Shown piece by piece: positions 7,756 to 12,976 of a stretch of DNA of 12,976 nucleotides. Source of the DNA: Oscillospiraceae bacterium (lineage in GTDB: Bacteria; Bacillota; Clostridia; Oscillospirales; Ruminococcaceae); NCBI GenBank assembly GCA_017544185.1, contig JAFYEQ010000369.1, forward strand, positions 1-12,976, in the 5' to 3' direction. Below the pieces are notes generated by a model. It was given only the letters and a program-made list of their open reading frames with translations. It ran no database searches and was not told where the DNA came from. A program made the position numbers and the translations under genes. Positions within the stretch are counted from its first letter, which is position 1. Every line of letters begins with the position of its first letter.

Positions 7756-9159
7756 TCAGAAGTGTCCTACGTCGGTGAAGATCACGTTGTCGTCGGGGCC
7801 TGTCACGGGGGTGAAGGATACCTGTATGTTACCGGTGCTGTAGTCTACGAGGATGATCTGTACGGTACCGGGGACACGGACGTTGCGTGTGAGGGCTTCG
7901 CCGCGCTCCATGCCCTGCTGTACCTTCTCGCGGGAGATCATGGTCTTCACGTCGCCTTCGCTGAAGCAGTCCCTTGACTTTACCCACTCGTTGTACTTGT
8001 ACCATCTTACGGTGTTGTGCAAATTATTGCTGAAGAAGTCCTGATTGCCGTTGGCGGCAAAGGAGTTGACCACGCACAGACTGTCCTCGTTGTCCCAGGT
8101 GAGACCGCCAAGGAGCGGCGTATCGCTGCCGCGGAGCACGGCGCGTCCCTTGCCGCCGGCCTTCAGCGACTGCACGGCGTCCTCCGCCGCATAGCTGCTC
8201 ACTGCGTCGGTGACGAATATATTATGGCTCCATGTGAAGCTGCTGCTGTTCTCCACCATGAAGGTGCCTACCTCCTCGGCGGTAGAGTATTCCTCAAGAG
8301 CATATCTCAGCTCCCAGGTGTAGCACTTTTTAGCCTCGCAGGAATAGGGCTCGTCATCGCTGCCCACGTCGAGTATGGAGGCGAACACTCCGTCGTCGTT
8401 GACGGCTGACACGATGCTGTTGAAGCCTAAGAAGGATATCCCCGTATACGAGCGGTCGCCCTTCTTGGCGTGTACCACCGCGTGGGAGGTACACATCTGG
8501 TTCTCGCTGCCGATCTGCCAGTCCAGCAGACGCAGTGACAGACCCTCGCCGCTGACGGTCTTGCTCCCCCACAGTGACAGGGCGGAGCAGGCCGTACCTC
8601 TCAGCCCCTCGGGGATCAGGTCGAAGGTGAGCGCCTCGTCATAGCTGAGGACGCCGTCCTGTGCATAGCCCCGCACGCCGCCGGATATGGTCTCGGCGAA
8701 GGCGTACAGCTCCTCGCGCTGCTCGGGGCGAAGGCTCTCCGCCAGAGTATATATCCTGTCCCTGACGGGCTCATAGTCGTCCTTCAGGGCGGGAAAGCCC
8801 GCGATGATGTTCTCGTACAGATAGGGCTCCATGACTGCGGCGTAGTCGGGGAAGGCCGCTACGATCGTCTTTGCGTAGGACTGACCTGCTTCGGCGGGGG
8901 TGCTGTTCTCGTAATCTATGGTCACGTCCCAGTAGTGGTCCATCTTCTTTATGGTGCATATCCCGTCGTCGGATGTCCACTCGCCATGACAAGCATCGGC
9001 GATGCCTTCGTCAGTATACGCCACGGTCTCGCCGTAGGTGTCGCTGACCGGTACGAGGGTGCTCGCAGCCTTGGCGGGGGCGGGCACGTCCTTATAGGTC
9101 GGCACGCGGGAGCAGCCTGTGAGTACGAGCGCTGCCACCAGAGCATATATCTTCTTCAT
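7756..9159 (-). CDS. Lipoprotein with a C45/choloylglycine-hydrolase-like Ntn-hydrolase domain
   Basis: 467 residues. The N-terminus is a lipoprotein signal (MKKIYALVAALVLTGC, lipobox LTGC, lipidated C16), so the protein is anchored on the outer face of the membrane. Residues ~17-190 form a propeptide-like region. RGTACSALSLWGSKTVSGEG then LRLLDW resembles the Cys-Ntn signature (CTS.AAWG...GRNLDW): C191 would be the nucleophile, with R210 and D213 three residues apart as in bile-salt and penicillin-V hydrolases. N254 in SAVNDDG and N365 in CVVNSF match the GmNe.G and TN.F positions of C45 enzymes. Such enzymes cleave amides (penicillin, bile salts, acyl-homoserine lactones) and mature by autoproteolysis before the Cys. 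The substrate here is unknown. The gene starts 6 nt after the ABC ATPase stop (weak GGTGAG site), implying co-expression. The family assignment is from motifs only. Confidence 0.72.
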   Translation of the reverse strand: MKKIYALVAALVLTGCSRVPTYKDVPAPAKAASTLVPVSDTYGETVAYTDEGIADACHGEWTSDDGICTIKKMDHYWDVTIDYENSTPAEAGQSYAKTIVAAFPDYAAVMEPYLYENIIAGFPALKDDYEPVRDRIYTLAESLRPEQREELYAFAETISGGVRGYAQDGVLSYDEALTFDLIPEGLRGTACSALSLWGSKTVSGEGLSLRLLDWQIGSENQMCTSHAVVHAKKGDRSYTGISFLGFNSIVSAVNDDGVFASILDVGSDDEPYSCEAKKCYTWELRYALEEYSTAEEVGTFMVENSSSFTWSHNIFVTDAVSSYAAEDAVQSLKAGGKGRAVLRGSDTPLLGGLTWDNEDSLCVVNSFAANGNQDFFSNNLHNTVRWYKYNEWVKSRDCFSEGDVKTMISREKVQQGMERGEALTRNVRVPGTVQIILVDYSTGNIQVSFTPVTGPDDNVIFTDVGHF

Positions 9160-9165
9160 GGCATC

Positions 9166-9924
9166 TCACCATCCCATCTTCTCGAGCCAGTTCCTGAGCT
9201 TGCGCTCCCTGACGGACATCTCCTCTTCGCTCTCCATCTTGCCCAGAGAAAACTCGCCCAGTATGCAGCCGTCCACAAGGTATATCACGCGCTCGCTGCA
9301 GGAGGCGATCTTCTCGCTGTGAGTGACCATGAGCACCGACGTGCCGTCACGGTTGGCGCCCACCAGCTCTCTCATGACCTCCATGGAGGACTTCTGGTCC
9401 AGTGCGCCTGTGGGCTCATCGGCGAACAGCACCTTCGGGGAGTTGATCAGGCTGCGGCACAGACACGCTCTCTGCAGCTGTCCGCCGGATACCTCGGTCA
9501 TATACCTGTCGGCGGTCTCTATGATGCCAAGTCTGCGCATGAGCTGTTCAGCGCGGCTCACTACTTCATTGCGGGGATGCTTCGCCTGAAAGCCCGGGAG
9601 TATGACATTGTCCATGATGGACAGCTTCTTCATCATATACATCTGCTGGAATATGAACCCCATCTTCTCCAGCCTGAGATGTGCCAGCCCCTTCCTGTCC
9701 ATACTGCTCACATCCTCGCCGTCGAACACCACCGTTCCTGCGGTCATGCTGTCCATGCCGCTGAGGGTATACAGCAGAGTAGACTTACCGGAGCCCGAGG
9801 GCCCCATGATAGAGACGAACTCGCCCTCCTCCATGGAAAAGCTCACGTTGCGGAGCACATTATTGGACCACTCATCTATCACATATGTCTTGCACAGATC
9901 CACTGCTTCAAGTACCTTACTCAT
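9166..9924 (-). CDS. ABC transporter ATP-binding protein (MacB/LolD/BceA-like)
   Basis: A 252-residue nucleotide-binding subunit that powers the adjacent FtsX-type permease. Motifs in order: Walker A GPSGSGKST (41-49), Q-loop Q93/Q94 in FIFQQ, signature VSGGQ (145-149) followed by LQRACLCR, Walker B VLFADEP (165-171) with D169/E170, D-loop ALD, and switch histidine H202 (MVTHS). The ADEPTGALD form is typical of the MacB/LolD/BceA exporters and extrusion-type ABCs. A charged tail (~228-252) extends beyond the usual 220-230. Its ATG lies inside the permease end: ATGAGTAA contains both start and stop (8-nt overlap), with GGAGGA before it, so the two are translationally coupled. It is the second gene of the operon. 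Confidence 0.93.
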   Translation of the reverse strand: MSKVLEAVDLCKTYVIDEWSNNVLRNVSFSMEEGEFVSIMGPSGSGKSTLLYTLSGMDSMTAGTVVFDGEDVSSMDRKGLAHLRLEKMGFIFQQMYMMKKLSIMDNVILPGFQAKHPRNEVVSRAEQLMRRLGIIETADRYMTEVSGGQLQRACLCRSLINSPKVLFADEPTGALDQKSSMEVMRELVGANRDGTSVLMVTHSEKIASCSERVIYLVDGCILGEFSLGKMESEEEMSVRERKLRNWLEKMGW

Positions 9925-12340
9925 TTCTGATCCTCCATATCTCTATATCCCTTATGCGGCGCAGTACGACAGCCTCGGTGACGCCTATGCCCGCTGTGAT
10001 CGCTGCCATCCATATCATGGTCTTGGCAAAGCCGCCCGTGAACTTCCAGCCCGTGATGCCGACCATAGTACTGAACAGGGCATCCATCCCCCATGTGGCC
10101 AGTGTGGGCATGAGCACTGCGGCCAGTACCGCTGCTGCGATGAACAGTATCATCATGCGCAGGAACTGCCAGCCTGCCACCGCGCGGTCTTCAAAGCCGC
10201 AGCTCTTGAGCGAGGCGATCTGGTCCTCCTCGTCCTTCATGAATATCACCTGATACATGACGGTGAGGAACAGCAGCACTCCCGATACAACTATCATGAA
10301 CGCATTGCGCAAGAACGTGAGTATCACATCGAACATGCCGAGGAAGCTGCCTACCACGGTGCCGCCCTTGCGGTAATGGTCCGGGAAGAGCTCCCGTATC
10401 TTCGCAAGGTACATCTGCTTCTGAGAGGCGGGGCATTCCAGCCTGTAGCCGAGGGTGTCCCAGTTGGTGATCACTGCGTCGTCGAACTCCTCGCTCATGA
10501 TGACCTCCGACTCATTGAAGGATGTGAGGCGGTCTACAAAGCCTGTTATGACGAACTGCTCGCGCACCTTGCTCTGGGTCAGTCTGTCCTCGGAATATCT
10601 GTAGTATTCCAACGTGAACGTGTCGCCGATCCCGTACCCGAACTTGTCGGCGGTGAACTTGTCGATCATGACCTCATTGCGGTAGCGCGGTATCTGCGCC
10701 CCCTCCACCGCGCGGAGGAGTGCGGGGTCGAAGCCGAAGCGCATGCCTACCATCTGGTAGCCCTTGTCCGAGATGATCTGCCCGTAGCACGACATACATA
10801 TATCGCAGCGTGCAGGTATATCGTTCTGCTCGAAGATGCTGTTTAGCCTGCTCTTTATGACTCTCGGGTCCCCTGTCCCCAGTGACATCTCATCACGGAG
10901 CTTGGTGTCGAAGGAGAGCTCGAAGTCCATAGTCGACAGGGTGTAGTACCTTGTCAGGAACGCGTTGGATATGACGCTGTCGCGGAGCTCTGTGGATATG
11001 GCGACGATCAGTATCCCTATGGTGAATGCCGCAAAGAGCAGCACGTACCGCTTGAAGGTGCTGAGTATATCAGACAGTGCCAAAAACAGGGGCGTGCTCA
11101 TCTTCTTGAGACGGTACAGCTTCAGCCCTGTGCGGCGCATCCTCTCCGAACGGGTCTCACCGTGGATCACATCTATGACGGATATACGGTCGATGCGTCT
11201 CATGGCGATCAGTATGAACAGTATGATCAGCACTACCACCGCGATGACTGCCACTGCCGACGGTATATAGTCGGGGGCTGACAGCGGGTAGGATATGTTG
11301 TAGTAGAAATTGTCCATCAGGTAGTCCCCTGCGATGACTCCCACGGGGAGACCTACTATGCCGCCGATCACTGCAAAGGCGATATACTTCGCGGAGAACA
11401 GCCACTTGAAGGACAGGGACTCTATGCCCAGCGCCTTCATTATGCCCAGCTCACGCTCCTCCTTCTTGACTGCGGAGCGTATGGAGAAGCTCAGGGTCAG
11501 GGCGATCATCAGCAGCATGAACACTGCCGCTGCGGTAACGAATACAGACACTATCAGAGATACCAGAGCGGTGTTGGACCAGTTAGTGGCATCCGGCTGG
11601 ATCGAATGAAAGATACCATTCAGCTTGGGATCGTCAAGGAGATACTGGCCCAGCTCCAGCACGAGGCTCTGTCCGTCTATCGGAGCACCTGACTGCACAT
11701 TGCATTCACCGTTCCTTATGGGGAACTCCTCGCGGAGCAGTTCATAGTCGCCGTCGGACACTATGAAGCGCTGTCTCCAGTCGCGGCAGGGATCCTTATG
11801 AGCGGAGGTGACGGTGAACTTGTACACACGCCCCATCTGCGTGGTGATCGTGAGCTCATCGCCCACCTTCAGGCCGCGCTCCTTCACCAGTCTCCTGGGG
11901 ACGGATATGCATCCGTTCTCCACATGGAAGGGCTTATCGTTCTCATCGTACACCAGCGCCATCTCCGTGGGGAGCGCACTTATGGAATAGGAGTGGCTGT
12001 CATCGGCGAACACCTCGTAGTCCTTGCCGCTGTAATCGAAACAGCTTGGATCGAGGGGCAGTACCTCCTGATGAGATATCCTTGCCTTCGGCCAGTGTAA
12101 CTTGATGAGACCATCTATCCGCTCCCGATCCGACCCCGGATCTGACAGCGACTGATGATACGTTATCGTGACCTGCGGTGCGTCCGTGCGCTCCTGAGAT
12201 ACGGGTATCCCGCGTGCAAGGCCGAATATCAGTAGCCCCGAGCTGGATGAGAGCACAGCCACTATCAGCATGAACGCCAGTATTATAAAGTTAAGTCCTC
12301 TGCCGTCCTGCAGATCCTTTTTCAGCATTCTAAAGAACAT
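9917..12340 (-). CDS. FtsX-type ABC transporter permease with two extracytoplasmic domains
   Basis: 807 residues from ATG 12340. I prefer this start to ATG 12367 because AGGGGAG lies 8 nt before it, and because the -10 box at 12376-12381 would leave almost no leader for the upstream ATG. Eight membrane segments are visible: ~18-42, then a large outside domain (~43-257), then ~258-287, 318-341, 358-381 and 432-451, a second outside domain (~452-677), then ~678-701, 724-748 and 773-794. This is two FtsX/MacB_PCD units in tandem. Each unit has the cytoplasmic coupling motif (KKEERELGIMKALG ~292-305; KDEEDQIASLKSCG ~702-715). Proteins of this class export lipoproteins or peptides, or strip antimicrobials from the membrane, rather than importing nutrients. 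The second outside domain carries CDICMSC (Cys ~512, 515, 518). It is the first gene of the operon. Confidence 0.9.
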   Translation of the reverse strand: MFFRMLKKDLQDGRGLNFIILAFMLIVAVLSSSSGLLIFGLARGIPVSQERTDAPQVTITYHQSLSDPGSDRERIDGLIKLHWPKARISHQEVLPLDPSCFDYSGKDYEVFADDSHSYSISALPTEMALVYDENDKPFHVENGCISVPRRLVKERGLKVGDELTITTQMGRVYKFTVTSAHKDPCRDWRQRFIVSDGDYELLREEFPIRNGECNVQSGAPIDGQSLVLELGQYLLDDPKLNGIFHSIQPDATNWSNTALVSLIVSVFVTAAAVFMLLMIALTLSFSIRSAVKKEERELGIMKALGIESLSFKWLFSAKYIAFAVIGGIVGLPVGVIAGDYLMDNFYYNISYPLSAPDYIPSAVAVIAVVVLIILFILIAMRRIDRISVIDVIHGETRSERMRRTGLKLYRLKKMSTPLFLALSDILSTFKRYVLLFAAFTIGILIVAISTELRDSVISNAFLTRYYTLSTMDFELSFDTKLRDEMSLGTGDPRVIKSRLNSIFEQNDIPARCDICMSCYGQIISDKGYQMVGMRFGFDPALLRAVEGAQIPRYRNEVMIDKFTADKFGYGIGDTFTLEYYRYSEDRLTQSKVREQFVITGFVDRLTSFNESEVIMSEEFDDAVITNWDTLGYRLECPASQKQMYLAKIRELFPDHYRKGGTVVGSFLGMFDVILTFLRNAFMIVVSGVLLFLTVMYQVIFMKDEEDQIASLKSCGFEDRAVAGWQFLRMMILFIAAAVLAAVLMPTLATWGMDALFSTMVGITGWKFTGGFAKTMIWMAAITAGIGVTEAVVLRRIRDIEIWRIRNE

Positions 12341-12375
12341 CGTCCCAACTCCCCTTGTCTTGATCATATGAGCCT

Positions 12376-12410
12376 ATTATACAAGAAAGTTTTTAAAAAG
12401 TCCTTAAAAA
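12376..12410 (-). promoter_or_regulatory. Promoter of the ABC operon with an 11-bp direct-repeat activator site
   Basis: On the minus strand a perfect TATAAT (-10, 12381-12376) lies about 29 nt before the permease ribosome binding site region. No good TTGACA is at the -35 position. That area instead holds two tandem 11-mers, TTTTTAAGGAC (12410-12400) and TTTTTAAAAAC (12399-12389), identical at 9 of 11 positions and ending 7 nt from the -10. Head-to-tail 11-bp-spaced half-sites that replace a -35 are typical of OmpR/PhoB-family response regulators. The regulator itself is not in the window. Confidence 0.65.
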
Positions 12411-12443
12411 TAAAAATATCCCGTTTTGCACAAAACGGGATAT
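12406..12443 (-). terminator. Rho-independent terminator of the metallophosphoesterase remnant
   Basis: ATATCCCGTTTT (12416-12427) pairs perfectly with AAAACGGGATAT (12432-12443) around GCAC. On the minus strand it is followed by TTTTTATTTTT. It lies ~37 bases after the minus-strand stop at 12480. Its T-tract overlaps the upstream 11-mer of the ABC promoter, so the two units are tightly packed. Confidence 0.85.
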
Positions 12444-12479
12444 CGTAAAATGCGTTTTATTGTTCATCATCACGGACCG

Positions 12480-12713
12480 TCAGAACGCGAACAGCATCTT
12501 CTTCAACAGCTCTGTCCCGGGGACGGGTGGAATGCCCTCGATGTCCGTGATCACCCTGTCGCAGGCATTTATTATGGTGGTGCCGCAGGGATGCTCCGAT
12601 GTGCGCCTGAACTGCTTGCCGTAGTTTGAATGTACGTGCCCGCGGAACATATACTTCGGATGGCATATGTCGAGCAGCTTGTCGAAGCACTCATAGCCCC
12701 TGTGGGGAGGATG
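12480..12713 (-). pseudogene. C-terminal remnant of a calcineurin-like metallophosphoesterase
   Basis: The minus-strand frame ending at 12480 encodes HPPHRGYECFDKLLDICHPKY..., then GHVHSNYG and GTTIINACDRVI. This matches the C-terminal third of metallophosphoesterases, whose last metal-binding motif is GHxH (here at ~12641-12630). The N-terminal ~130-150 residues, with the metal ligands DxH, GDxxD and GNH, are absent. Upstream of the PPHRG motif the frame passes straight into the ACAAGGG minisatellite and dispersed repeats, with no start or ribosome binding site. Its terminator is still intact. Either the gene was truncated, or repeats interrupt it and the 5' part lies beyond the window. Without the first motifs the protein should be inactive. 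Confidence 0.7.
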
Positions 12714-12721
12714 GCGATAGA

Positions 12722-12780
12722 GGGACAAGGGACAAGAGACAAGGGACAAGAGACAAGGGACAAGAGACAAGGGGCAAGGG
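12722..12780. repeat. 7/14-bp minisatellite (ACAAGGG / ACAAGAG)
   Basis: About eight tandem 7-mers, mostly alternating ACAAGGG and ACAAGAG, giving a 14-bp super-period. It directly abuts the broken end of the metallophosphoesterase gene. The length suggests slippage, so copy number may vary between strains. Confidence 0.85.
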
Positions 12781-12781
12781 A

Positions 12782-12803
12782 GTCGACTGCTGACGCAGTC
12801 GAC
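12782..12803. repeat. Short perfect inverted repeat (GTCGACTGC / GCAGTCGAC)
   Basis: Nine-bp arms 12782-12790 and 12795-12803 around TGAC, between the minisatellite and the next dispersed repeat. There is no T-tract, so it is a structured intergenic element rather than a terminator. Confidence 0.65.
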
Positions 12804-12824
12804 GGAGGAGGACACAAAAATGTA

Positions 12825-12874
12825 GGGGCGGACCTGCGTGTCCGCCCCCTGTACCAATGAACGTTACCGTGCCA
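12825..12874. repeat. GGGGCGGAC palindrome and 44-bp direct repeat, first copy
   Basis: GGGGCGGAC (12825-12833) pairs with GTCCGCCCC (12840-12848) around CTGCGT, related to the GGCGGACACGCAG family. The 44 bp at 12831-12874 recur at 12933-12976 with a single C/T difference, offset 102 bp. Confidence 0.8.
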
Positions 12875-12932
12875 TCAATAATAGGCACCGCAGGCAAATA
12901 TCTGCGTGATGGCTGCGGGCACTGCCCGCCGT

Positions 12933-12976
12933 GACCTGCGTGTCCGCCCCCTGTATCAATGAACGTTACCGTGCCA
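12933..12976. repeat. 44-bp direct repeat, second copy (reaches window end)
   Basis: Matches 12831-12874 at 43 of 44 positions. It probably continues past the window. The unit between the copies (12875-12932) has no coding signal I can support. Confidence 0.8.

Noticed and set aside
8935..9930. 331-residue plus-strand open frame
   Set aside because: Antisense to the ABC ATPase and the start of the lipoprotein. It mirrors GC-rich codons and has no recognisable motif.
9602..10846. 414-residue plus-strand open frame across the ABC ATPase/permease junction
   Set aside because: Antisense shadow of two clearly coding minus-strand genes. His/Ala-rich translation with no domain and no ribosome binding site.
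12341..12367. Upstream ATG start of the permease
   Set aside because: Only ~8 nt after the -10 box and without a ribosome binding site. ATG 12340 has AGGGGAG at 8 nt.
12572..12897. Several short open frames across the ACAAGGG minisatellite
   Set aside because: Open only because the 7-bp units lack stops in most frames. The products are repeated LSLVSCP-type peptides. Only the part below 12713 matches a known family.

Overview
The window looks like a chromosomal piece of a moderately GC-rich anaerobic Firmicute of the Ruminococcus / Oscillospiraceae type. This is inferred from several features: strong GGAGG ribosome binding sites, consensus sigma-A promoters, a secreted Big_2-GH25 lysozyme-like protein, a DUF234-type ATPase, and GC-rich intergenic repeat families of the kind common in gut clostridia. 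No rRNA or marker gene allows a firmer placement.

Layout. (1) Positions 1-1550 (+) hold the C-terminal half of carB (carbamoyl-phosphate synthase large subunit), ending at a strong hairpin. (2) Positions 1606-3176 (+) hold a lone, AT-richer ATPase of the archaeal-ATPase/DUF234 type with a PD-(D/E)XK-like nuclease tail. Its promoter carries a palindrome and belongs to a 55-bp segment duplicated exactly 100 bp upstream. (3) Positions 3249-5015 (-) hold a secreted protein with three Ig-like (Big_2) domains and a GH25 muramidase domain. It converges on the ATPase and shares a hairpin with it. (4) Positions 5027-5821 are a gene-free ~800 bp region packed with repeats: a GAGAGTTGA family, a 150-nt purine-rich tract, a period-10 GTTACA array and a GTTACA palindrome. 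It ends with the promoter of an esterase-D-like hydrolase (5822-6583, +).

(5) Positions 12340-7756 (-) hold a compact three-gene operon: an FtsX-type ABC permease with two large extracytoplasmic domains, its MacB/LolD-like ATPase (8-nt overlap), and a lipoprotein that I read as an Ntn-hydrolase of the C45/choloylglycine-hydrolase superfamily (6-nt gap). A membrane-anchored gluzincin metallopeptidase (7575-6781, -) follows after a repeat-filled gap and may or may not be co-transcribed. The operon promoter has a -10 box preceded by two 11-bp direct repeats. That architecture is typical of OmpR-family response-regulator sites, which suggests control by a two-component system outside the window.

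(6) Positions 12416-12976 hold a terminator, the C-terminal remnant of a metallophosphoesterase gene (-), and then minisatellite and dispersed repeats occupying the place where its N-terminal coding part should be. The best candidate for an undescribed system is the ABC transporter / lipoprotein Ntn-hydrolase (and possibly membrane peptidase) cluster. Its likely themes are export, lipoprotein handling, or detoxification of an amide-containing molecule at the cell surface. That role is inference from domains and gene order only.
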